Source: Nitrospira sp. ND1
GTDB lineage: Bacteria > Nitrospirota > Nitrospiria > Nitrospirales > Nitrospiraceae
Assembly: GCF_900170025.1 (NCBI RefSeq)
Contig: NZ_FWEX01000006.1
Span: 2,757,236 to 2,821,235, forward strand
Direction: 5' to 3'
Length of the DNA: 64,000 bases
This document shows positions 37,701-46,116 of the stretch, piece by piece. The position numbers were made by a program, and so were the translations under genes. Position 1 is the first letter of the stretch; each line of letters starts with the position of its first letter. The notes below the pieces were generated by a model that was not told where the DNA came from, made no database searches, and saw nothing but the letters and a program-made list of their open reading frames with translations.

Positions 37701-38002
37701 TCCCTCCATCTTTTTCGCTCCATCGGGCATCCGCGAACCGGGCTGCATCGCCTGCGGCCTTTCCACACCCCGAACAGATCTTCTCCGTCGGGTTTCACTT
37801 TACCAGCCCAGAATCGTTGGGACCGGCTGTCCCCGTTCCCTAAGAGTGGGAGCCGTGACTGTTCGATTCCGTCAATTTTTGGCACTTTCTCCTATGAATT
37901 CAGGTCCGCGGGGGACTGTCGGACGGCAATCGCTGTGAAATCGGAGAGAAAAGATCAATGTTGACGTGATCTTATCAATCTTCCCGGCACTCGGCGGTTT
38001 CG
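37701..38002. other. Intergenic stretch before the pilin promoter
   Basis: No credible gene is seen between the TPR lipoprotein gene and the sigma-54-like box. The sequence contains short GC-rich imperfect inverted repeats but no hairpin followed by a T-run. It could hold upstream activator sites for an NtrC/PilR-type regulator; none could be named. Confidence 0.4.
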
Positions 38003-38018
38003 TGGCATAAGGCCTGCT
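38003..38018 (+). promoter_or_regulatory. Sigma-54-like promoter of the first pilin gene
   Basis: TGGCAT-N5-CTGCT matches the -24/-12 consensus (TGGCAC-N5-TTGCW) at nearly all key positions, including the invariant GG and GC with correct spacing. It ends 78 bases before the pilin ATG. A very similar box precedes the second pilin gene at 38761. Pilin genes are RpoN-dependent in several bacteria. Confidence 0.65.
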
Positions 38019-38096
38019 TATGGAAGGCCTGGCTGCAGGGCGCGTGTGGCAAGGGAGCATATGAATGGGTGTCCTCAAGATCTGTGATTGCACCTC

Positions 38097-38624
38097 ATGG
38101 TGACTACATCGAAGCAACAAGGGTTCACGCTGATCGAATTGATGGTCGTGGTGGTGATTGTGGGAATTCTCGCTGCCTTTGCCATACCCAACTTTCTTCG
38201 ATACCGGGCGCAGGCGATGCAGGCTGAGGCACGATCGAATTTGGCGGGTATCTTCGTGGCCGAGACCTCGTTCTTCAGTGAGCGGAAAGAATATGGGAAT
38301 TTTACAGATGTGGGCTTTGCCATCGCCGAAGGCGGGACGAACCGCTACACCTATCGATCCGGCCTGGGAATTGGATCCGGGATGGGACCGAACGGGGGCA
38401 ATCTCTGCGGGTCATCCGGTAGCTGTGACACGATTCAGACGGCGTCTCCGATGGCGGGGGCAATGACTTATACGGGAGCGGTTGGTAGCGCGACGACATC
38501 AGCCTCTGGATTTACGGCCACAGCCGCGGCGGATCTTGATGGAGATGCTACGCATGACGGCTGGTATGTGAACGATGCGAAGCAGGGATTGAATGGGGCG
38601 GAGCCCAATGATGTGTCGAGTTAG
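38097..38624 (+). CDS. pilA: Type IV pilin, first copy
   Basis: The 175-residue prepilin has a short basic leader, prepilin peptidase site [10 protein letters not shown] (cleavage between residues 9 and 10) and Glu5 of the mature chain. A hydrophobic assembly helix (VVVVIVGILAAFAIPNFL) follows, then a globular domain with Gly/Ser/Thr-rich loops and a Cys pair (LCGSSGSCD). The chain ends in DGWYVNDAKQGL and an acidic C-terminus. I use ATG 38097; the open frame begins nine bases earlier at a TTG. No strong ribosome site is visible. A paralogue follows 253 bases downstream with its own similar promoter. Confidence 0.93.
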   Translation: MVTTSKQQGFTLIELMVVVVIVGILAAFAIPNFLRYRAQAMQAEARSNLAGIFVAETSFFSERKEYGNFTDVGFAIAEGGTNRYTYRSGLGIGSGMGPNGGNLCGSSGSCDTIQTASPMAGAMTYTGAVGSATTSASGFTATAAADLDGDATHDGWYVNDAKQGLNGAEPNDVSS

Positions 38625-38760
38625 TGAGAGCGCAAAACTTGTCAAAAGATGACGGAAAATGGAATGGGGTTCAAGCGGCGGGACCAGAAGTTGAGGGCAT
38701 AATGGATCTAAGTAACTGGAAAATAGAAGAAATGACAAGGAACTACAGGAAGGAGGCGTT

Positions 38761-38776
38761 GGGCATAGAATCTGCT
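38761..38776 (+). promoter_or_regulatory. Sigma-54-like promoter of the second pilin gene
   Basis: GGGCAT-N5-CTGCT has the invariant GG and GC ten bases apart and shares GGCATA and CTGCT with the box before the first pilin gene. It ends about 100 bases before the ATG at 38878. Confidence 0.6.
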
Positions 38777-38877
38777 ATTCCCAAGATCTGCTAGGCTTGA
38801 AAAAAGCTGTGTCGTACGAAGAGGCAAGAGAGAAGAACGTGTCGGATGAAGTGGCAACAATAGGAAAGGGAGGAAGT

Positions 38878-39411
38878 ATGTTGAAGCAAATCAAGGGGCA
38901 AAAAGGTTTTACGTTGATCGAGTTGATGATCGTTGTGGCGATCATCGGTATCTTGGCGGCGATCGCCATTCCGAACTTCTTGCGCTACCAGGCCAAGTCC
39001 AGACAGTCGGAAGCCAAGACCAACCTGGGCGCGATCTTCGTGGCGGAGACGGCTTATCTCAGCGAAAATTCACGGTATGGAAGCTTCTCTGAGATCGGCT
39101 ATGCCCTTGCCGGATCGACCAACCGATACACCTACCGAAGTCCGTTGGCCGGTGGTAATGCGGCGTCCGGAGGCAATGCGTTCCCGGCCGCCAACTATGA
39201 CCAGATTCCGTGCGGTGCTCCTGCGGGGTGTACAGTTCAGACTGACGCAGCTCCAGCAGTGCCGTCAAACGCCAGCACGACGGCGGGTGCGGTCGGCTTC
39301 ACCGCGTCAGCGGTGGCCAGCATCGACAATGACGCGACCATTGACGGGTGGTCGGTCAATGACGTCAAGGGTGGTTTGACTCAGGCGGTTCCTGACGACG
39401 TGATCAGCTAA
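38878..39411 (+). CDS. pilA: Type IV pilin, second copy
   Basis: The 177-residue prepilin has leader [10 protein letters not shown], cleavage before FTLIELM, mature Glu5 and the helix [17 protein letters not shown]. The globular domain keeps the same framework as the first copy ([29 protein letters not shown]). Its loops are different and more Ala/Pro-rich, and a Cys pair lies in [11 protein letters not shown] 38878 has GGGAGGA upstream; the open frame extends further without a better start. It is followed by a strong terminator. The two copies could be alternative major pilins or a major/minor pair. Confidence 0.94.
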   Translation: MLKQIKGQKGFTLIELMIVVAIIGILAAIAIPNFLRYQAKSRQSEAKTNLGAIFVAETAYLSENSRYGSFSEIGYALAGSTNRYTYRSPLAGGNAASGGNAFPAANYDQIPCGAPAGCTVQTDAAPAVPSNASTTAGAVGFTASAVASIDNDATIDGWSVNDVKGGLTQAVPDDVIS

Positions 39412-39436
39412 CGATCAGTCGGAGGGTGTTTCAGAG

Positions 39437-39468
39437 ACGGGGGAGGAACCACGTTCCTCCCCCGTTTT
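39437..39468 (+). terminator. Strong rho-independent terminator after the pilins
   Basis: A 13-base perfect stem (ACGGGGGAGGAAC with its complement ending at 39465) has a three-base CAC loop and runs into TTTT. It lies 25 bases after the second pilin stop codon and separates the pilin transcripts from the next operon. Confidence 0.9.
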
Positions 39469-39628
39469 CATTCCGGCTGACCTATCGACCAATTCCTCGA
39501 TCAATTCGCCGACAGGCGTTCTTCCCGTTACGGCCTGCCGCGCCACAGTATTCAAATTCACTTTGCCAAATTGGGCTTGTCTGATAAAGCAGGAGATATC
39601 CGCTTCGGCAAGTGACCAAGACATAGCT

Positions 39629-41626
39629 ATGAACATTCTGTCTCCCATTTCGCTGCTGCTGGTCAGCGCACTCGTGATCTTCTCGCCCCTGCAGGAGGGC
39701 GGCACGACTCATCCCGCGCAAATGATCATCAGGCTGTTGATTGTGACGTGGCTGGGAATCGTGCTGGCGGCCGGCATTCGAGCAGGGCGGCTCGCCATTC
39801 CTGTGCTGACGATGAGGTACGTCGTGCTGGCGTTTGTCGGACTGGCTCTAGCGGCGACCATCCTTTCGCCCTACCCTCATCCGAGCCGGCAATGGCTGAT
39901 CATGATCGCAGGGTACGCGACGTTATTCTATTTACTTGTCTCCTTCGTGGACCGGTGGGAGCATATTCGTATGCTGACTCTTGTGATCGTGCTGATGGGC
40001 GTGGGCGAAGCAGGCTGGGCCATCATGCAAGGGTTGGCATGGAATGTTGTGAGACCTGCCGGCACCTTCTTCAACCCCAATTTTCTCGCCGGATATCTCA
40101 CGGTAACCTGGACGATTCTGGTGAGCGGCGCCATCTATGGCTATCGACAGATCCCGGCCTTTTCACGACCGTGGATGTCGCCCGTCCTGTGGTGGCTTGG
40201 GTTTGTCACGGCATTGGGCATGCTGTTCTTGGCGGTGTTGTTCACCCAGTCTCGCGGGGGCATGATCGTATGTCTGGTCGGGACGGGCTTTGTGCTGACA
40301 GCCCGGTACGGTTGGAAATTAGCCGGCAGCTGCGTGGCAGCCGTAGTGTTGCTCGGGCTCTTTGTCCCCACGCCGATCCGTGATCGAGTGTTGACGGAGC
40401 ATCAACAGAATCCTGTTTCTTATGCCCGTTGGCAGATGTGGCAGGGCGCGGTCGCACAGATGGTTGACCATCCGTTTGGGATCGGGTTGGGACTCTATCA
40501 ATACACCTATCCTCTCTATGCGTTTCCGATTGATGGTGAAATTTCCCGGTTTGGAAAAGTAGCACAGACCCCGCACAACGATTATCTCCAAATGGGCGTC
40601 GAGATGGGGCCTGGAGCGATCCTTGTATTCGGGATCGGGGTTGTACTGCTGATCCGCGAACTGAGACAGGTACTTCAGTCGCGACTGCGGCGGTGGCAGC
40701 GAAGTCTCATTGTGGGCATAGGCGGTGGCGTGATGGCGCTCCTGACGCACGCCGCGTTGGATTCGAGTTTGCGCGAGTCGGCCCTCGCGATCATGTTGGC
40801 GCTCTGTAGTGCAATGATTGTGTCGGCTGCCCGGCTCACCCGCAGGGGGGCCGATGCGGTCTATGTCATTCCGATTCATTCACGGTGGACCTGGGGAATC
40901 GGTGTGGCATGCCTGGTATTGGTGGTCGGTGTGGAGGTGACTCGACTGGGGGTGGCCTGGATGAAGTTTGATGCGGCATCTCGTCGAGCCATAGCTGGAG
41001 ACACCGATGCGGCCATCGAAGGATTGAAAGCGGCAGTCTCATTGGATCCAGGCAAGGCGCTGTACCATCACGGCCTGGGATCAGTCTATGCGAGGGCCTT
41101 CGAAGCGTCCCGCGACAAGCAGGCGTTCCAACTGGCCTATGCGGAGTTTAAGCAGGCGATTGAACTGAATCCGCTCGATAGCAGACTGCTTGGCTTACTG
41201 GGGCAACTGTATCTATCGGCGGCGAGAGTCTCACTTTCTCCCGCGTCGCTCGACGACCAACAAAAAGTCTGGTTGCATGCTGCCGTTCAAGTCTATGAAC
41301 GAGCTATCCAACTCTCGCCATTCTCCGCCATGTATCGATACGAACAGGCCCGGCTTTACTGGATGCTCGGAGAGCGGAGCGACGCTGAGCGTCGAGGAAA
41401 AGAGGCAGAAAATCTGGAACCGAATTTTCTGCCTGCCCGCGCGTTATTGGCCCGTTTGTGGATTGAGGTGGGACAGGTCGATCAGGCAAGGGGGCAGGTC
41501 CGGGAAATTCTCGCGCGGCAGGCTCGCTATAAAGAGCGAAGCATGAATAGTCTTGATCATGCGTTTATGAATGTCGATGTCGGCCCTCTTCTTGTCGCAG
41601 TCGGAGAAACGGCGGTCGCGGGATGA
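39629..41626 (+). CDS. O-antigen ligase / O-oligosaccharyltransferase-like protein with TPR domain
   Basis: The product of about 665 residues has some 11 membrane helices. The central Wzy_C/WaaL-type region includes the periplasmic loop motif TRSRGG-like TQSRGGMIV and FGIGLGLYQY...HNDYLQMGVEMG. A C-terminal soluble part has tetratricopeptide repeats (about residues 440-640). The family transfers lipid-linked glycans to lipid A core (WaaL) or to proteins such as pilins (PglL/PilO). Its position right after two pilin genes makes pilin glycosylation an attractive inference. ATG 39629 is used because the frame upstream is not membrane-like. Its stop overlaps the next start (ATGA). Confidence 0.85.
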   Translation: MNILSPISLLLVSALVIFSPLQEGGTTHPAQMIIRLLIVTWLGIVLAAGIRAGRLAIPVLTMRYVVLAFVGLALAATILSPYPHPSRQWLIMIAGYATLFYLLVSFVDRWEHIRMLTLVIVLMGVGEAGWAIMQGLAWNVVRPAGTFFNPNFLAGYLTVTWTILVSGAIYGYRQIPAFSRPWMSPVLWWLGFVTALGMLFLAVLFTQSRGGMIVCLVGTGFVLTARYGWKLAGSCVAAVVLLGLFVPTPIRDRVLTEHQQNPVSYARWQMWQGAVAQMVDHPFGIGLGLYQYTYPLYAFPIDGEISRFGKVAQTPHNDYLQMGVEMGPGAILVFGIGVVLLIRELRQVLQSRLRRWQRSLIVGIGGGVMALLTHAALDSSLRESALAIMLALCSAMIVSAARLTRRGADAVYVIPIHSRWTWGIGVACLVLVVGVEVTRLGVAWMKFDAASRRAIAGDTDAAIEGLKAAVSLDPGKALYHHGLGSVYARAFEASRDKQAFQLAYAEFKQAIELNPLDSRLLGLLGQLYLSAARVSLSPASLDDQQKVWLHAAVQVYERAIQLSPFSAMYRYEQARLYWMLGERSDAERRGKEAENLEPNFLPARALLARLWIEVGQVDQARGQVREILARQARYKERSMNSLDHAFMNVDVGPLLVAVGETAVAG

Positions 41627-42570
41627 ATCTCTTTCAATCCGTATCAAGCCTGAAGCAGGGACTTGCTCAGGTGCTCTTTGGGCTGATGCTCCTTGCAGGT
41701 TCCTCGGTGCTGCTCCATCTCCTGGATGGTCAACGGACTGCGGTTGCGCGAGCCGAGCAGTTGGCTTATCTCCCGAAGGGGGACTATCTGAAATTGGCCG
41801 TGCTTGGATATCGGCAGGTCGTGGCAGACCTGATCTGGCTGCAGGCGGTTCAGCATATCGGTGCAAAGCGTGATACACAGCGTGGATACAGCTGGACCTA
41901 TCATGCCGTGGATGTCCTGACGGACCTGGATCCCACGTTCGTTCCGCCGTACCAGGCTACCGGTCTTTTTCTCGGAGTGTTAGCCGGTCGTCAGGAAGAA
42001 GGCCTGGCAATCCTGAACAAGGGAAGTCGCCACAATCCATTGATTTGGCAACTGCCGTTCCTGGCCGGCTATATCTCCTATTACGAGCGTTGTGATGCGG
42101 CTGCGGCGGGGGAGTATTTTCGAGTGGCGGCGCAGGTTCCCGGCGCCCCTGCCTACCTGCCTCAATTGGCCGCCCGCATGACGGTGGAAAGTGGAGATTC
42201 CACGGCGGCGCTCGAATTCCTGGACCGTTTTTCACGCAGCGTCACGGATGAACGGCTTCGCGAGTCCTTGTTGCGACGAATGAAAGAAATCGTTCAGGAG
42301 CAGGATCTTCGTTTCCTCGAGGCAAGCATCAGACGTTACCGGGCTAGGTATGGACAGGGGCCGGCTAAGCTTGAGGATCTGATGTTGCATGGCATCATTT
42401 CACAGCTACCGGAAGATCCGTTAGGCGGGCATTACGAGATCGACTTTCTGCGTGGGACGGTCAGTGCGTCATCAAAGCGGGAACGGCTTCGTATTCACGA
42501 GAAAGTGGCGTGTCAGGTGGGAGCCGGAGCAAAGACCTGGGCGGGGACGAGTTCAGTCGACACGCAATGA
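41623..42570 (+). CDS. TPR-like membrane protein (PilG position)
   Basis: The 315-residue product has one N-terminal membrane helix (VLFGLMLLAGSSVLLHLL) and a helical repeat domain (residues about 80-260: DLDPTFVPPYQATGLFLG, AILNKGSRHNP, YFRVAAQVPGAP). Its C-terminus (LEDLMLHGIISQLPEDPLGGHYEID) recalls the pseudopilin-type 'PxDPxGxxY' ending. It overlaps the ligase-like gene by four bases and is followed by an ABC ATPase/permease pair. In Myxococcus, pilA is followed by pilG, pilH and pilI, with PilH/PilI an ABC transporter needed for piliation; by position this could be the PilG counterpart. Sequence homology to PilG could not be tested. Confidence 0.78.
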   Translation: MNLFQSVSSLKQGLAQVLFGLMLLAGSSVLLHLLDGQRTAVARAEQLAYLPKGDYLKLAVLGYRQVVADLIWLQAVQHIGAKRDTQRGYSWTYHAVDVLTDLDPTFVPPYQATGLFLGVLAGRQEEGLAILNKGSRHNPLIWQLPFLAGYISYYERCDAAAAGEYFRVAAQVPGAPAYLPQLAARMTVESGDSTAALEFLDRFSRSVTDERLRESLLRRMKEIVQEQDLRFLEASIRRYRARYGQGPAKLEDLMLHGIISQLPEDPLGGHYEIDFLRGTVSASSKRERLRIHEKVACQVGAGAKTWAGTSSVDTQ

Positions 42571-42600
42571 CCCGCAGGACAGTGAGGATGGAGGAGTGTC

Positions 42601-43560
42601 GTGGACGATATCGTCACAGAAAATCTGACCAAATCGTACGCATCGGGTTGGCCAGGTCGACCGCCGTTCGTCGCGTTGGATGGCCTCTCCCTGCGCGTCG
42701 GCCGCGGAGAAATATTCGGATTTCTTGGCCCGAACGGGGCTGGAAAAACCACCACCTTGAAGATTTTATTAGGGCTTGTCCGAGCTACGAGCGGGAAAGC
42801 CTTTTTGTTGGGACAACCGGCTGGTGATGTGGCAACACGAGGCCGTATCGGCTTCCTGCCGGAGTCGCCCTACTTTTACGACTATCTGACTGCCGAAGAG
42901 TTTCTCGGGTTCTACGGGCAGTTGGCCGGCCTGGATCGCGCGGCGATCAGTCAGCGGGTGACGGATCTGTTGAAACTCGTCGGGCTTGTGGATGCACGCA
43001 CCAGGCAATTGCGGAAATTCTCCAAGGGCATGCTGCAACGGATCGGACTGGCCCAGGCGCTGATTCACGACCCTGAACTGATCATCCTTGACGAGCCAAT
43101 GACCGGTTTGGATCCGATCGGGAGAAAACAGGTCCGTGATCTGATTTTAAGTCTTCGGGATCAGGGCAAGACGGTCTTTTTCAGCACGCACATTCTGCAT
43201 GACGTCGAGATGATCTGCGATCGTGTCGGGATCGTGCTGAAAGGGCGTCTCTTCGCCAGCGGGCGGGTCGACGAACTGGTACGACAGGACCATACCCACT
43301 CCGTCGAGATCGTCTGTCAGCAGGTCAAGACAGAGGGCAATACGCTCATCCACTCGCTCGCCGCGCGGGTGCTTCAACAGGGAAAGCAATGCCTCATTGT
43401 ATTGCCAAATCCTGATGCGGTGGACGCAATCGTGGGAGAGATTCGTCGCCAGGGAGGACGGCTGCTCTCCGTGACTCCTCATAAGGCGTCGCTGGAGGAT
43501 CTGTTTTTTCAAGAGGCCGCGCGGGCATTGCCGCATATGACCAGTGGGAGGGCGTCCTGA
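42601..43560 (+). CDS. ABC transporter ATPase (PilH/NatA-like)
   Basis: The 319-residue ATPase has Walker A GPNGAGKTTT, Q-loop region GFLPESPYFYDYLTAEE, signature FSKGMLQRIGLAQAL, Walker B LIILDEPMTGLD and switch His in FSTHILHD. An extra 100-residue C-terminal domain is typical of the CcmA/NatA subfamily that works with ABC-2 permeases. It starts with GTG, preceded by GGAGGAG. The permease gene begins two bases after its stop. With the preceding TPR protein it mirrors pilGHI, which in Myxococcus lies next to pilA. Confidence 0.93.
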   Translation: MDDIVTENLTKSYASGWPGRPPFVALDGLSLRVGRGEIFGFLGPNGAGKTTTLKILLGLVRATSGKAFLLGQPAGDVATRGRIGFLPESPYFYDYLTAEEFLGFYGQLAGLDRAAISQRVTDLLKLVGLVDARTRQLRKFSKGMLQRIGLAQALIHDPELIILDEPMTGLDPIGRKQVRDLILSLRDQGKTVFFSTHILHDVEMICDRVGIVLKGRLFASGRVDELVRQDHTHSVEIVCQQVKTEGNTLIHSLAARVLQQGKQCLIVLPNPDAVDAIVGEIRRQGGRLLSVTPHKASLEDLFFQEAARALPHMTSGRAS

Positions 43561-43561
43561 T

Positions 43562-44326
43562 ATGGGTGCGATCGGGGTCATTGCCTTGAATGCGTTCCGT
43601 GAGAGCCTACGGGACAAGATTTTGTACAACCTCGTTCTGTTCGCGGGGTTGCTGATCGGGTTGTCGGTGCTGCTGGCAGACCTTTCCATTACGGAACATC
43701 ACAAAGTAATTACCGACATGGGCCTGGCAGCGATCAACCTGATCGGTGTCATCATCGCCATTTTCGTCGGCATCAGTTTGGTCAATAAGGAAATCGAACG
43801 GCGCACGATCTACACGATCATGGCCCGGCCGATCAGCCGAACGTTTTTTATTCTAGGGAAGTATCTCGGTCTGGCCCTGACGCTGTTCGTCAATATGGCC
43901 ATTATGATGGCCGTATTTCTCGCCACCCTCTGGCTCTATCACGTCCCCATCGAGCGGTCGCTGTTTCAAGCGGTGGAACTGATTTTTGTAGAGATTCTTG
44001 TTGTCACGGCCATCGCCCTCTTTTTTTCGACATTCACCTCCACAACATTGAGCGCCATCTTTACCCTGGGGCTCTATGTCATCGGGCATCTGACGGCGGA
44101 CTTGAGGAGTGTGGTGGCGAATAGTGAGAGCGGAGGAGTGAAGACCGTCGTGGACCTGTTGTATTACCTCTGTCCGAACCTGGAGATGCTCAATATCAAG
44201 GGACAGGCTGCCGTGGGGATTCTCGTGGCACCGGAATATCTATTGCTCTCGTCGCTATACGGAGTGATGTACGCCGGTGTGCTGCTTACCAGTGCATGCC
44301 TGGTGTTCCAAAAACGGGATTTCTGA
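43562..44326 (+). CDS. ABC-2 type permease (PilI/NatB-like)
   Basis: The 254-residue product has about six membrane helices arranged as in ABC-2 permeases. Notable stretches are FRESLRDKILYNLVLF, VGISLVNKEIERRTIYTIMARPISR and ALFFSTFTSTTLSAIFTLGLY. The cytoplasmic coupling segment KEIERRT is typical. The ATG at 43562 follows the ATPase stop with GGGAGGGCG upstream. It forms the membrane part of the transporter with the ATPase at 42601. The substrate is unknown; a link to pilus assembly is inferred from gene order. Confidence 0.91.
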   Translation: MGAIGVIALNAFRESLRDKILYNLVLFAGLLIGLSVLLADLSITEHHKVITDMGLAAINLIGVIIAIFVGISLVNKEIERRTIYTIMARPISRTFFILGKYLGLALTLFVNMAIMMAVFLATLWLYHVPIERSLFQAVELIFVEILVVTAIALFFSTFTSTTLSAIFTLGLYVIGHLTADLRSVVANSESGGVKTVVDLLYYLCPNLEMLNIKGQAAVGILVAPEYLLLSSLYGVMYAGVLLTSACLVFQKRDF

Positions 44327-44423
44327 GCCGAGAGAATTCTCTTCCTGATGGAAGGTCAATCGTTCAGAGCCGGCTGTCAAATTGGATGTAATTGCGCGGC
44401 CGGTAGGAATTGAAGAAAGTCTT

Positions 44424-45233
44424 ATGCAGGCACCATCTGTCCCATTAACGCACGAGACTAAAACGCGCGATGTGTATTGGGAGCACCTATGGGATCTTGT
44501 AGTGATCCTGACCCAGAAGGAAATTAAAGCCCGCTACAAAAATAGCGCACTGGGATATGTGTGGTCTGTTGCCAACCCTCTGCTGTTTGCGGTCATTTAT
44601 TACATCGTGTTTGGGCAGATCATGAAGGTCCCCATCGAGAATTATTCACTGTTTTTGATGGCGGCGCTCTTGCCTTGGCATTGGTTGGCCAACTCCGTCA
44701 TTGCCGCACCCAACGTGTTTCTTGCCAACGCGACTCTGATTAAAAAAGTGCGTTTCCCTCGGAATGTCCTGGTCGTATCCTATGTACTGAATGAGGGCAT
44801 TCACTTCGTCTTATCAATCCCGGTCATTGCTGGTTTCCTGCTGGTGAATCACATGACCCCCACGATGACCTGGCTGACCGGCATTCCGGTTCTGCTCGTA
44901 GCACAATTCCTGATCGTGTATGGCATTGCGATCACGTTGGCGTCTCTAAACCTCTTTTTCAGAGATTTGGAGCGACTGACAGCACTTTTTGTAACGGTGT
45001 TGTTCTTTTTAACTCCGATTACCTATTCGAGTGCGATGGTGCCAGACTCATATCGCACACTCCTGTATGCCAACCCGGTTGCTCCGTTGATAGAGAGTTG
45101 GCGTGAACTATTTATGCACGGACAGCTGAGTTGGCTGGTGGTTGGTACCTGCTATCTCAGTGCGTTTGGCACACTTCTAGTCGGCAGCCTTGTGTATTGG
45201 CGAATGTCGTCCAAGTTTGCCGAGGTGGTATGA
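44424..45233 (+). CDS. wzm: Polysaccharide ABC exporter permease (Wzm/TagG type)
   Basis: This inner-membrane permease exports undecaprenyl-linked polysaccharide. The product of about 269 residues has six membrane helices and the family features KEIKARYKNSALGYVWSVANPLL and VKKVRFPRNVLV-type (LIKKVRFPRN), with the C-terminal FLTPITYSSAMVP and NPVAPLIESWRELF. I use ATG 44424; the open frame reaches a TTG at 44382. Its stop overlaps the ATPase start (ATGA). It opens the polysaccharide locus that runs to 55.2 kb. Confidence 0.92.
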   Translation: MQAPSVPLTHETKTRDVYWEHLWDLVVILTQKEIKARYKNSALGYVWSVANPLLFAVIYYIVFGQIMKVPIENYSLFLMAALLPWHWLANSVIAAPNVFLANATLIKKVRFPRNVLVVSYVLNEGIHFVLSIPVIAGFLLVNHMTPTMTWLTGIPVLLVAQFLIVYGIAITLASLNLFFRDLERLTALFVTVLFFLTPITYSSAMVPDSYRTLLYANPVAPLIESWRELFMHGQLSWLVVGTCYLSAFGTLLVGSLVYWRMSSKFAEVV

Positions 45234-46000
45234 CCGCGATCTGTTTTGACCACGTGTCCAAGTGGTACCCGAGGTACCAATCCTTATCCTATGGAATCAA
45301 ATCCTCTTTGTTGCATTTGTCTGAGACGTTTCGTTCTCTAAAGCGTGAGCGAGTCAGGGTTCTGGAAGATGTGTCGTTCCGAATCGGAAAGGGAGAAACT
45401 GTCGGTCTCATCGGTCCTAATGGCGCAGGCAAGAGCACAAGCCTGGCTTTGATGGCCGGTGTCGTGGAGGCCGAGACAGGGAACGTCGCTGTCGCCGGCC
45501 GTGTCTCCCCCTTGCTTGAACTCGGAGCTGGTTTTCATTTTGATTTGACGGGGGCCGAGAACATTGTCCTGCATGGCGTGCTTCTTGGCCTGACGCGCCG
45601 AGAAGTCTCCTCGAAAATGAAGGCAATCATCGACTTCAGTGAACTGGAGGCCTGTATCCATCATCCGTTGCGTACGTATTCCAGCGGAATGATTGCGCGG
45701 CTCGCATTTGCCATCGCCTCCCATCTTGACCCCGAGATTCTCCTGATTGATGAGATCCTGTCGGTGGGTGACTTGGCATTTCAACTCAAATGCAACGCGA
45801 AGATCGATGAGTTTAAACGACAGCAAGTCACCATGGTGCTTGTTTCGCACGCAATGGATCATGTGCAAAGACTTTGTGATCGAGTCATTTGGTTAGAGAA
45901 GGGGCGAATAGTGGGCGAGGGGGCACCTAGCCTGATTGTGGCTGAGTATGAAAAGTCGGCGCAGTTGAGGCATGTTGAGATTCGCCCCTCTGCTGCCTGA
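45230..46000 (+). CDS. wzt: Polysaccharide ABC exporter ATPase (Wzt/TagH type)
   Basis: The 256-residue ATPase starts FDHVSKWYPRYQ and has Walker A GPNGAGKSTSLALMAG, the family motif VSPLLELGAGFHFDLTGAENI, the signature YSSGMIARLAFAIA and Walker B ILLIDEILSVGD. The protein stops right after the ATPase core, so the C-terminal glycan-binding domain of O9a-type Wzt is missing. Export should therefore not depend on a non-reducing terminal cap bound by Wzt. It overlaps wzm by four bases. Confidence 0.93.
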   Translation: MTAICFDHVSKWYPRYQSLSYGIKSSLLHLSETFRSLKRERVRVLEDVSFRIGKGETVGLIGPNGAGKSTSLALMAGVVEAETGNVAVAGRVSPLLELGAGFHFDLTGAENIVLHGVLLGLTRREVSSKMKAIIDFSELEACIHHPLRTYSSGMIARLAFAIASHLDPEILLIDEILSVGDLAFQLKCNAKIDEFKRQQVTMVLVSHAMDHVQRLCDRVIWLEKGRIVGEGAPSLIVAEYEKSAQLRHVEIRPSAA

Positions 46001-46116
46001 GTGGTATCTCGCCGGCGACGACGAGGGCATGTTCACAAGAGCGGTAGAACCGCCTGTCCCTATGTGGCACGAAGGGACGTAACTCAAGCAATTGCAGAGC
46101 CGACGATAGAGGGAAA

